Assembly: GCF_946221465.1 (NCBI RefSeq)
Contig: NZ_CAMJVP010000077.1
Location: 1-12,932, forward strand
DNA length: 12,932 nt
Direction: 5' to 3'
DNA from: an uncultured Aeromicrobium sp.
GTDB lineage: Bacteria > Actinomycetota > Actinomycetes > Propionibacteriales > Nocardioidaceae
The position numbers and the translations under genes are program-made. Positions 5,913 through 12,906 of this stretch are shown piece after piece. Position 1 is the stretch's first letter; each line of letters opens with the position of its first letter. The notes beneath the pieces were generated by a model that searched no databases, had not been told where the DNA came from, and worked only from the letters and a program-made list of their open reading frames with translations.

Positions 5913-8417
5913 TCAGGGACGTGAGGTGCCATAGGGGCCGATGCTCGTGACACGGAGGACGGCTTCACCGGCCTCATCGCTCGCCAGGAGATCAACCTCG
6001 GCCCAGAAGCCCCAGTCGTGGTCGCCCTCCGGATCGTCGAAGGTCTGCCGTACGAGCCAGCGGTCGGGCTCGGTCTCCACCTGGAAGTACTTCGGGCCGC
6101 GCGCTTGCGGACCCGTCCCGAGATCGCCGTACTCCTCGAAGTACGCCCTCATCGCCTCGGGCCAGTCGACGTCGGGATCGAGTTCGGCCAGCTCGTCCCA
6201 GCGCTTCAAAGCCGCGAGCTCCACCCGGCGGAAGGCGGCGTTGCGCACCAAGACCCGAAAGGCCCGCTCGTTGCGAGTCACCGGCCGTGGAAGATCAGCG
6301 CCCTCCGCGAGAGGCCGCACGGTTTCGGGCTCGTCACCACCGGCGATCAACTGCTCCCACTCATCGAGCAGGCTCGAGTCCGTCTGTCGCACGAGCTCAC
6401 CGAGCCACGCCACGAGGTCGGCCAACTCCTCGTCGACGTACGACGGAGGCACGGTGCGCACCAAAGCGCGATAGGCGTCGGACAGATACCGCAGCACGAC
6501 GCCCTCGGACCTGGCCAGACCATAGTCGGCGATCAGTTCGGCGAAGGTCAGTGCCCGCTCGGCCATCTCCCGCACCACGGACTTGGGCCGCAGTTCGTGC
6601 TCACCCACCCACGGGTGCCCGGCACGATACGTCTCGTAGGCGGACTCCAGCAGGTCGCGCAGCGGCTGCGGATGCTCGACGTCCTCGAGCAACTCCATCC
6701 GCTCCTCGTAGTCGACCCCGTCGGCCTTGAGTTCGGCCACCGCCTCACCGCGCGCCCGGAACCGCTGCGCGGAGATCACCGGTCGCGGATCCTCGAGGGT
6801 CGCCTCGATGACCGAGACCACGTCCAGCGCGTAAGTGGGACTCTCACGATCGAGCAGTTCCAGGCACGCCACGGCGAACGGCGACAGCGGCTGGTTGAGG
6901 GCGAAGTTCTCCGGCAGCTCGACCGTCAGTGCCAGGCCCGCGGAAGTCCGCTCGACGACGCCCCCCGCGAGCAGCGCCTCGATGATCGCCGACGCCTCAC
7001 GCCGAAGCCGCTCCTTGCCCTCCTCGGACTCGTCGCACTCGGCGATCAGGTGCTCGATCGCAGCCTCGGTGTCGCCGGGCCGGGCGAGCAGGTCCAAAAC
7101 CATCGCGTGGGTCATCCGCATGCGCGACACGAGCGGCTCGGGTGTGCCGTGCACGAGTCGCTCGAAGGTCTGCTCGTTCCAGGAGACGAATCCCTCCGGC
7201 GGCTTCTTGCGCACGACCTTGCGACGTTTCTTCGGGTCCTCACCCGCTTTGGCGAGCGCCTTGAGGTTCTCGATCTCGTGCTCGGGCGCCTGGACCACGA
7301 CGTGGCCGACGGTGTCGAAACCGGCCCGGCCAGCGCGGCCGGCGATCTGCTGGAACTCGCGCACCTGCAGGATGCGCTGGCGGGTGCCGTCGAATTTGCT
7401 CAGCCCGCTGAACAGCACCGTGCGGATCGGCACATTGATCCCCACGCCGAGGGTGTCCGTGCCGCACACGACCTTGAGCAGCCCCTGCTGCGCCAGCCGC
7501 TCCACCAGCCGCCGATATCGAGGCAGCATGCCCGCATGGTGGACCCCGATGCCCATTCGGACCAGGCGTGACAGGGTTTTGCCGAAGCCAGAGCGGAAGC
7601 GGAAGGCGCCCAGCGCCTCGACGATGGCGTCGCGCTCCTCGCGTGAGGCGACCTTGACGCTCGTCAGTGCCTGGGCCCGGTCGAGCGCCGAGGCCTGGGT
7701 GAAATGCACCACGTACACGGGCGCCTGGCCCGTGATCACGATCTGCTCGATCGTCTCCTGGATCGGGGTGGTGACGTACTCGCTGACCAGCGGCACAGGA
7801 CGTTCTGCTGAGGAGACGACCTGCGTAGCGCGCCCGGTGCGTCGCGTGAGGTCCGACTCCAGACGAGTGGTGTCGCCGAGCGTGGCGGACATCAGCAGAA
7901 ACTGCGCTCGCGGCAGCTCGATCAGCGGCACCTGCCACGCCCAGCCGCGGTCCGGATCTGCGTAGTAATGGAACTCGTCCATGACGACGAGGCCGATATC
8001 GGCGTCCGGCCCCTCACGCAGCGCCATGTTGGCGAGCACCTCCGCGGTGGCGCAGATGATCGGCGCGTCCGCGTTGACCGCCGCGTCGCCGGTCACCATG
8101 CCCACGTCATCGGCTCCGAAGATCTCGCACAGATCGAAGAACTTCTCACTCACCAGCGCCTTGATCGGTGCGGTGTAGACCGCGCACTCACCTCGCGCCA
8201 ACGCTGCGGCCATGGCCGCCGTGGCGACGAGGCTCTTACCCGACCCCGTGGGCGTCGCCAAGATGACATGGGAGCCGGACACCAGCTCGAGGATCGCCTC
8301 GTCCTGGGCGGGGTAGAGGGTGAGCCCTCGACTCTCCACCCAGTTCCCGATCGCCTCGTAGACGGCATCCTCGTCCCCAGCCTCGGGCAGGACGTCGGAG
8401 AGTCGCATGCCCATCAT
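5913..8417 (-). CDS. DEAD/DEAH-box (Ski2-like) helicase with DUF3516-type C-terminal region
   Basis: An 834-aa superfamily 2 helicase. Motifs in order are: Walker A ATPTGSGKS (about 54-62), motif Ia YTAPIKAL (81-88), motif II DEFH (147-150), motif III SAT (177-179), GVHHAGMLPRYR (291-302), TDTLGVGINVP (320-330) and motif VI QIAGRAGRAG (357-366). These are typical of Ski2/Mtr4-like enzymes. The second half (about 375-834) is mostly acidic and helical and corresponds to the actinobacterial DUF3516 region, of unknown function. A role in RNA unwinding or decay is inferred from the family. The protein starts MMGM. The sequence GGGGA is only 2 nt from the first ATG but 5 nt from the second (8414), so the second Met may be the real start. 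No partner gene adjoins it, and a hairpin follows the stop codon. Confidence 0.9.
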   Translation of the reverse strand: MMGMRLSDVLPEAGDEDAVYEAIGNWVESRGLTLYPAQDEAILELVSGSHVILATPTGSGKSLVATAAMAAALARGECAVYTAPIKALVSEKFFDLCEIFGADDVGMVTGDAAVNADAPIICATAEVLANMALREGPDADIGLVVMDEFHYYADPDRGWAWQVPLIELPRAQFLLMSATLGDTTRLESDLTRRTGRATQVVSSAERPVPLVSEYVTTPIQETIEQIVITGQAPVYVVHFTQASALDRAQALTSVKVASREERDAIVEALGAFRFRSGFGKTLSRLVRMGIGVHHAGMLPRYRRLVERLAQQGLLKVVCGTDTLGVGINVPIRTVLFSGLSKFDGTRQRILQVREFQQIAGRAGRAGFDTVGHVVVQAPEHEIENLKALAKAGEDPKKRRKVVRKKPPEGFVSWNEQTFERLVHGTPEPLVSRMRMTHAMVLDLLARPGDTEAAIEHLIAECDESEEGKERLRREASAIIEALLAGGVVERTSAGLALTVELPENFALNQPLSPFAVACLELLDRESPTYALDVVSVIEATLEDPRPVISAQRFRARGEAVAELKADGVDYEERMELLEDVEHPQPLRDLLESAYETYRAGHPWVGEHELRPKSVVREMAERALTFAELIADYGLARSEGVVLRYLSDAYRALVRTVPPSYVDEELADLVAWLGELVRQTDSSLLDEWEQLIAGGDEPETVRPLAEGADLPRPVTRNERAFRVLVRNAAFRRVELAALKRWDELAELDPDVDWPEAMRAYFEEYGDLGTGPQARGPKYFQVETEPDRWLVRQTFDDPEGDHDWGFWAEVDLLASDEAGEAVLRVTSIGPYGTSRP

Positions 8418-8478
8418 TGTCCCCGACCGCCGAATCCGATGTGCCGGTCCTTCGGGGACCGAGCTGACGGCAGCTTCC

Positions 8479-8484
8479 TACACT
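8479..8484 (+). promoter_or_regulatory. Putative leaderless -10 box of the small gene at 8491 (TACACT)
   Basis: TACACT is followed by CAGGGG (6 nt) and the ATG at 8491. The GGGG directly abuts the ATG, too close to act as a Shine-Dalgarno, so a leaderless transcript is likely. This supports 8491 over the further-upstream in-frame ATG at 8407, which would overlap the divergent helicase start. Confidence 0.55.
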
Positions 8485-8490
8485 CAGGGG

Positions 8491-8784
8491 ATGAGCGCAT
8501 GGGACGAGCTGGTCAGGCTGGCCGAGGCCGGTGCCCGCAGCGGTGCCCTGGAGATCGCCGATGCCGATCTCGTGCGCCTCGTGCAACGCGCCATCGACGA
8601 ACGATCAGTCGATCCGGAGTTGAGCCCGGACTCCGTGGCACGGTGGCTCCCGGCGCTCATCGCCGGCTATCCCGCCGCCCGCGAGGCGGCCGATCGCGGC
8701 GACGACACGGCGATCCCGGAGCTGCTGCGGATCCTCACGCGCTGGCTGCACCCGGCGCGTCCGCGCGGCATCGCCACACCATGA
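8491..8784 (+). CDS. Small hypothetical protein (97 aa)
   Basis: I do not recognise this protein. It begins MSAWDELVRLAEAGARSG, is predicted soluble and mostly alpha-helical, and has no cysteine, signal peptide or membrane segment. It contains acidic/hydrophobic heptad-like stretches in the first 40 residues and a basic, proline-containing tail (LHPARPRGIATP). It looks real because its third codon positions are strongly G/C and a TACACT -10 box lies exactly 6 nt before the ATG. The frame is open back to 8407, but those codons would overlap the divergent helicase 5' end. It is divergent from the helicase gene (73-bp gap) and convergent with the DUF2516 gene (35-bp gap). It is single-gene in context, so no function is proposed. 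Confidence 0.7.
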   Translation: MSAWDELVRLAEAGARSGALEIADADLVRLVQRAIDERSVDPELSPDSVARWLPALIAGYPAAREAADRGDDTAIPELLRILTRWLHPARPRGIATP

Positions 8785-8819
8785 TCGGGGCCGCGTCGTC
8801 CACGGCAGCGCCAGGCCCG

Positions 8820-9089
8820 TCAGCTCGTGACCGAGCGCAACTGCGCGAGATAGACGAGCGCCGCGACCGTCCCGGCGAGGTTCAGCAGACCGAGCGGCCC
8901 GCTGCCGAGGAAGATCAGGTGCACCACCACGGAGAGTCCGAGAATCACCAGCCAGGCGTTCTTCTGCAACGTGCCCGCCAACTCGAAGTCGTACGGGCGG
9001 CGGCGGACGCAGTCGATCAGCGCGAAAACCTTGACGCACAGCAGGATGACCGACAACGCCAGTGCCAGATAGCTGTAGGCGGTGACCAT
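8820..9089 (-). CDS. DUF2516 family small membrane protein
   Basis: An 89-aa integral membrane protein with three hydrophobic segments (about residues 4-26, 45-61 and 65-83). A short basic loop (RRRP, then LQKNAW) lies between the first two, and a LLNLAGTVAALVYL segment is near the end. This layout and wording match the actinobacterial DUF2516 family, for which no function is established. The start at 9089 is supported by a TAGGGT box exactly 6 nt upstream, so the gene appears to have its own leaderless promoter despite lying only 33 bp downstream of the MerR gene on the same strand. It is convergent with the small hypothetical gene. Confidence 0.82.
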   Translation of the reverse strand: MVTAYSYLALALSVILLCVKVFALIDCVRRRPYDFELAGTLQKNAWLVILGLSVVVHLIFLGSGPLGLLNLAGTVAALVYLAQLRSVTS

Positions 9090-9095
9090 GGCAAC

Positions 9096-9101
9096 ACCCT
9101 A
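9096..9101 (-). promoter_or_regulatory. Putative leaderless -10 box of the DUF2516 gene (TAGGGT)
   Basis: On the minus strand TAGGGT is followed by GTTGCC (6 nt) and the ATG at 9089. There is no purine-rich Shine-Dalgarno. The same hexamer and spacing occur in front of map. Confidence 0.6.
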
Positions 9102-9122
9102 ACGACCCGATGACGACCCGCG

Positions 9123-9476
9123 TCAGGTGTCGGTCTCGGACTGCTCCTCCCGTAGCATCGCGATCTCGTCCTCCAGGCGATCGACCTGTCGACGCAGCTC
9201 CAGGACCTTACGCACACCCGGCAGGGTGATGCCCTCATCGGCGAGCTCCTTGGCCTGCCGCAGCAGTTCGACCTCGTCGCGCGAGTACCGTCGCTGCCCG
9301 CCCTCGGAGCGCTCGGGTGCCACAACGTCCTCGGCCTCCATCCGGCGCAGCGCGGCGGGGGTGAGGCCGAGGAGCTCCGACACCTGGCCGATGGTGTAGA
9401 AGGGAATGCTCCGGTCCTCCCACGGAGAGCGTTCACCGGGCGTCGACACCTTGTCTGGCATGGTCCCCGGCCTCAT
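9123..9476 (-). CDS. MerR-family transcriptional regulator, HspR-like
   Basis: A 117-aa DNA-binding protein. A winged helix-turn-helix spans about residues 25-65 (YTIGQVSELLGLTPAALRRME, then GGQRRYSRDEVELL). A short helical extension follows (about 83-110, GITLPGVRKVLELRRQVDRLEDEI), probably a dimerisation coiled coil. The protein ends there, with no effector-binding domain and no cysteines. The shape and the segment after the HTH resemble HspR, the heat-shock repressor, but no dnaK/grpE/dnaJ genes are beside it. The start chosen overlaps the stop of the glycoside hydrolase gene as ATGA, giving translational coupling; ATG 9461 (MPDKVSTPG) is a close alternative. The frame is open to 9653, but that extension lies inside the hydrolase gene and is arginine-rich shadow sequence. 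Likely regulates its own locus or stress genes (inference). Confidence 0.82.
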   Translation of the reverse strand: MRPGTMPDKVSTPGERSPWEDRSIPFYTIGQVSELLGLTPAALRRMEAEDVVAPERSEGGQRRYSRDEVELLRQAKELADEGITLPGVRKVLELRRQVDRLEDEIAMLREEQSETDT

Positions 9477-11650
9477 CTCGACAGCCCGGCTCCCACCGGT
9501 TGCGCAGCAGCGCGCGGTTCCTCTGCCACACGCAGCCCGGCCGGGAGCCCGTCGACACCGACGCCCTGCGGGCTCGCCTCGATGGCGAGCCGAGCCGCCC
9601 CCAACGGCAGCCGGGCAATGCTCACCGCGCCGATCGTCGACGGTGGCGCGCACACACGGATCTCGCCGCGCGGGACGTCCGCCTCGAGCCCGAGCGCCAG
9701 CCGGAGGATCTCAAAGGGCGCGGCCGCCGCCCATGCCTGCGGCGAGCAGGATGTCGGATAGGGCACCGGCACGGGCTTGTCGGTCCGGTCGAATCCGCAG
9801 AACAACTCCGGCAGCTGCCCGCCGAACGACTCCAGCGCGTCGAGAAGGGCCTCCGCGATACGCAGCGCCTCATCGCGGAAGCCGTACCGCGCGATCCCGG
9901 CAGCCGTCAGCACGGTGTCGTGCGGCCAGACCGATCCGTTGTGATAGCTGGCCGGATTGAAGACCGGTGACGCCGAGGAGCGCGTCCGCACACCGAAGCC
10001 GGTGAACATGTCCGGGCTCATCAGGCGCTCCACCACGCGCCTCGCGACCGCATCGTCGACGACACCGGTCCACAGGCAGTGGCCGATGTTCGAGGAGACG
10101 ACGCGGACCGGCCGCTTGTGGCGGTCCAGGGCCATGGCGTAGAAGCCGAGGTCCTCCAGCCAGAACGCCTCGTGGAAACGCCGCTTGAGCTGCTCGGCTC
10201 GCTCTCGCCACTTCTCGGCCCCGCCCTCGCCCCAGGCCTCGGCCAGCTCCGCCCGGGCGAGGAACGCGGCATAGCAGTAGCCCTGGACCTCCGCGAGGGC
10301 GATGGGGGTGACCGCGGGACGCCCCTCATCGTCGACGAGCGCGTCGAAACTGTCCTTCCATCCCTGGTTCTCCAGCCCACGGTCGGATCCGCGCTGGTAC
10401 TCCACGAATCCGTCACCGTCGCGGTCGCCGTACTCCAGGATCCAGCGGCACGCCCGCTCGACCGCGTCGCGCAGCGGACGGAGCTCCTCTGCGGGGACAC
10501 CCCAGCGCAGCGCCTGACCCACCAGCATGACGAACAGCGGCGTCGAGTCGATCGAGCCGTAGTAGACGCTGTCCCCGCCGAGGGCGAGCGACAGATCCGC
10601 GCCGAGCCGCACCTCGTGCAGGATCTTGCCGGGTTCCTCGTCGGTCAGCCGGTTGACCGACTGTCCCTGCAAGCGCGCCAAGGTGCGCAGGGTGCCCACC
10701 GCCAGCCATGGCGCGAACGGAAGCATCATGTGTCCGGTGATCAGCGAGTCCCGGCCGAACAGTGCCATGAACCATGGGGCGCCGGCGGCCACCACATCGT
10801 CGTCGGGATGTTCGGGATCGGTGATACGCAGTGCCCCGAGATCGCGCTCGCTGGTGGCCAGGGCCTGCGACAGCACCGTGTTCTGCACGACGATGCGCGG
10901 GGTGGCATCGTGCCAGCCGCGCATGCGGTGGGCCGGTTGAGCGGACTCCACGGGGCGGTCGGAGGGGAAGACGGGCGCGATCTCGTGCTGGTCGAGGCTC
11001 GGCAGCACCTCGATCGTCGTGGTCCACGAGTCCTGCGGGTCCACGACGACTCGGAAGGTGAGGTGGTGGGGAGTGGCCTGTGCGCCGGGTGCGCTCACCC
11101 GCACCCCGCGTTGTGAGGCTCCGCGGTCGACCCAGAACAGCAGGTCCGACCCGACATGTCGGTGGCCCACGTCTGCCGTGCCGATGGCGCGGTGTTCCTT
11201 GACCTGGAACAGGTCGGCGAAGTCCACGTCCACGGCGAGGGTGATGTCGAGGCCCACCGCCTCGGGGCCGTAGTTGCGCACGGTGAGATCCTCACGCATG
11301 CCCTGACCCACGAACCGTCGGCGCTCGACGATGACGGTGGGCTCGGGACGGCCCGCCCGAGCCGCCGCCCGCCCGACGAAGAGGCACTCGTACGGCTCGG
11401 CCGGGATGACGCTGAGCGGCTCGACAGCCGCACCGTCCACGGTCAGCCGCCACGTGGAGATCACGCGGGTGTCGCGGACGAAGAGGCCGTCGGCCCGATG
11501 CGGCTGCATGCTGCCGTCGAAATCGCTGACGCAGAACGATGAGCCCTCCACCAGCGTCACCGTCGATGTGGGGGGCTCGGCGTGCGGCAGGCCGCGGGGG
11601 CGGGTGCGGTCGGCGTGGACGTCGTGCTGCACAGGGGAACGAGATTCCAT
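9473..11650 (-). CDS. Glycogen debranching-like amylo-alpha-1,6-glucosidase family glycoside hydrolase
   Basis: A 725-aa cytosolic carbohydrate-active enzyme. The N-terminal beta domain (about 30-235; VTLVEGSSFCVSDFDGSM, GLFVRDTRVIS) matches the glycogen debranching N-terminal family. It is followed by an (alpha/alpha)6 barrel (about 255-655) with APWFMALFGRDSL (291-303), YYGSIDSTPLFV (363-374), DRDGDGFVEY (409-418), GWKDSFD (430-436), NPASYHNGSVWPHDT (565-579) and LPELFCG (613-619). Asp433 and Glu615 are candidate acid/base residues by eye. There is no signal peptide. The family acts on alpha-glucosidic linkages, but members are often annotated without proof and may act on short glucosyl compounds. 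The start at 11650 has AAGGAG 12 nt upstream, a rather long spacing. It is coupled to the MerR gene downstream and divergent from the GT4 gene. Confidence 0.87.
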   Translation of the reverse strand: MESRSPVQHDVHADRTRPRGLPHAEPPTSTVTLVEGSSFCVSDFDGSMQPHRADGLFVRDTRVISTWRLTVDGAAVEPLSVIPAEPYECLFVGRAAARAGRPEPTVIVERRRFVGQGMREDLTVRNYGPEAVGLDITLAVDVDFADLFQVKEHRAIGTADVGHRHVGSDLLFWVDRGASQRGVRVSAPGAQATPHHLTFRVVVDPQDSWTTTIEVLPSLDQHEIAPVFPSDRPVESAQPAHRMRGWHDATPRIVVQNTVLSQALATSERDLGALRITDPEHPDDDVVAAGAPWFMALFGRDSLITGHMMLPFAPWLAVGTLRTLARLQGQSVNRLTDEEPGKILHEVRLGADLSLALGGDSVYYGSIDSTPLFVMLVGQALRWGVPAEELRPLRDAVERACRWILEYGDRDGDGFVEYQRGSDRGLENQGWKDSFDALVDDEGRPAVTPIALAEVQGYCYAAFLARAELAEAWGEGGAEKWRERAEQLKRRFHEAFWLEDLGFYAMALDRHKRPVRVVSSNIGHCLWTGVVDDAVARRVVERLMSPDMFTGFGVRTRSSASPVFNPASYHNGSVWPHDTVLTAAGIARYGFRDEALRIAEALLDALESFGGQLPELFCGFDRTDKPVPVPYPTSCSPQAWAAAAPFEILRLALGLEADVPRGEIRVCAPPSTIGAVSIARLPLGAARLAIEASPQGVGVDGLPAGLRVAEEPRAAAQPVGAGLSR

Positions 11651-11701
11651 CGCGGACGGCTACTCCTTGAATGAGATCGGCGTTACTGAAACTCGTCAAG
11701 G

Positions 11702-11737
11702 ACTTTTGCTACAACTTTATCGGCAACTTTGCTTCTC
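11702..11737. repeat. Three tandem 12-bp imperfect repeats (ACTTT...) in the divergent promoter region
   Basis: Units start at 11702 (ACTTTTGCTACA), 11714 (ACTTTATCGGCA) and 11726 (ACTTTGCTTCTC), with an exact 12-bp period and conserved ACTTT. They lie in the only clearly AT-richer stretch of the window, between the divergent hydrolase and glycosyltransferase genes. Roughly helical spacing suggests an operator array read from one face of the DNA. The protein that would bind is unknown; the adjacent MerR regulator is one candidate. Chance similarity in a T-rich stretch cannot be excluded. Confidence 0.4.
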
Positions 11738-11773
11738 ACACAACGAAGGACCCCTGAGCGTCTCGGTGACATG

Positions 11774-11780
11774 AAAGGAG
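11774..11780 (+). promoter_or_regulatory. Ribosome-binding site of the GT4 gene (AAAGGAG)
   Basis: AAAGGAG ends 7 nt before the ATG at 11788, an optimal Shine-Dalgarno. It decides this start over the internal in-frame ATG at 11821. The surrounding gap (11651-11787, 137 bp) must carry both divergent promoters, but I could not assign their -35/-10 boxes confidently. TTGACG with a 17-nt spacer to TCTCAT on the minus strand is a weak candidate for the hydrolase gene. Confidence 0.75.
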
Positions 11781-11787
11781 TACCTCG

Positions 11788-12906
11788 ATGCCGCTCGCTC
11801 TTCGTTCGTCCGACCTGCCGATGTCACCGACCGGCGACAGGCCGCTGAGGATCGGCATGGTCGCACCTCCCTGGTACGCCCTTCCCCCGCACGGATACGG
11901 CGGGACGGAGGCGGTCGTGGCGGCGCTCGTGGACCAGCTGGTGGCTCGCGGGCACGAGGTGACCCTCGTCGCCGCAGGCGAGAACGGCACCGCGGCGCAG
12001 GACTTCGTCCAGGTCTACCCCGCGCCGCCTTCCGAACGCCTGGGCACCTCCGCGATTCCCGAGGTCATCACGGCCGCGACTGCCGCTCGCGCCTTCGCCG
12101 AACGTGATCTGGATCTGATCCATGACCATTCGCTCGCCGGACCGCTCCTGGCCGTAGGCCGTGAGGTGCCCACCATCGTGACGATGCATGGTCCGGTCGA
12201 CGGCGAGCACGGGGAGTTCCTCGCCCGTCTCGGCGAAACGATCGGCGTCGTCTCGATCTCCGCGGCGCAACGGCGCATCGACCCGCGACTGAACTGGGTG
12301 GGGACCGTGCACAACGCCATCGACGTCGGCTCCTTCCCGTTCTCGGTCGAGAAGGACGGCTATGTGCTGTGGATCGGGCGCTTCAGCCCCGACAAGGGCG
12401 CGCATCTGGCGATCGACGCCGCTCGGCGTGCCGGTCGGCGCATCCTGCTGGCCGGCAAGCTGAACGAACCCGGTGAGCACGCGTACTTCGAGCAGGAGGT
12501 CGCCCCTCGGCTCGGGGAGCATGCCGAGTACATCGGGGAGGCCGACGCGGCGTTCAAGCGAGAGCTGTTCGCGGCCGCTCGGTGCCTCGTCTTCCCGATC
12601 CAGTGGGAGGAGCCATTCGGCATGGTGATGATCGAGGCGCTGGCCTGCGGCACGCCGGTCGTCGCGACACGACGGGGCAGCGTTCCCGAGATTGTGCAGC
12701 ACGGGGTGACCGGCCTCATCGTCGACAGCATCGACGATCTCGCCGCAGCGATCGTCGCCGCCGAGGATCTGGATCCGCGAGCCTGCCGCCGCCACGCCGA
12801 GGAGCGTTTCGACCTCCCCGTGATGGGCGCGGGATACGAGCGCGTCTACCGCAGCGTCCTGGATCGCAGCGCACCCGCGCCGGCGGCACGCGAGAGGGTG
12901 GCCTGA
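11788..12906 (+). CDS. Glycosyltransferase family 4 (GT-B fold) protein
   Basis: A 372-aa retaining glycosyltransferase with two Rossmann-like domains. The N-terminal acceptor domain (about 20-180) begins RIGMVAPPWYALPPHGYGGTE, with the glycine-rich GYGGTE loop, and includes HDHSLAGP (112-119) and MHGPVDGEHG (133-142). The C-terminal nucleotide-sugar domain begins about 192 (YVLWIGRFSPDKG) and has the EX7E motif Glu275-Glu283 in EPFGMVMIEA, then GTPVVATRRGSVPEIV. No membrane segment or signal peptide is present, so it is cytosolic or peripheral. Family 4 includes sucrose, trehalose, mannosyl and glucosyl transferases; donor and acceptor cannot be told from this sequence. Divergent pairing with the debranching-like hydrolase suggests a shared glucoside or glycogen-type metabolite. 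The stop is 26 bp before the window end. Confidence 0.9.
   Translation: MPLALRSSDLPMSPTGDRPLRIGMVAPPWYALPPHGYGGTEAVVAALVDQLVARGHEVTLVAAGENGTAAQDFVQVYPAPPSERLGTSAIPEVITAATAARAFAERDLDLIHDHSLAGPLLAVGREVPTIVTMHGPVDGEHGEFLARLGETIGVVSISAAQRRIDPRLNWVGTVHNAIDVGSFPFSVEKDGYVLWIGRFSPDKGAHLAIDAARRAGRRILLAGKLNEPGEHAYFEQEVAPRLGEHAEYIGEADAAFKRELFAAARCLVFPIQWEEPFGMVMIEALACGTPVVATRRGSVPEIVQHGVTGLIVDSIDDLAAAIVAAEDLDPRACRRHAEERFDLPVMGAGYERVYRSVLDRSAPAPAARERVA

Noticed and set aside
6018..7571. 517-codon plus-strand open frame inside the helicase gene
   Set aside because: A shadow of the helicase codons, with no promoter, ribosome-binding site or recognisable domain.
8446..8460. Short hairpin GGTCC-TTCGG-GGACC between the helicase and the small gene
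   Set aside because: The stem is only 5 bp, common by chance at this GC content, and it has no T-run. It might lie in the helicase leader but supports no function.
8407..8490. Upstream in-frame start (8407) for the small hypothetical protein
   Set aside because: It would overlap the helicase start on the other strand and lacks a promoter or ribosome-binding site, while 8491 has a TACACT box at leaderless spacing.
9477..9653. N-terminal extension of the MerR regulator to 9653
   Set aside because: The extra 59 residues are Arg/Gly/Ala-rich, lie within the hydrolase gene and precede an HTH that normally sits near the N-terminus. The ATGA start at 9476 is more natural.
11824..12795. 323-codon minus-strand frame opposite the glycosyltransferase
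   Set aside because: Antisense shadow with an arginine- and aspartate-rich composition; the GT4 motifs on the plus strand are decisive.
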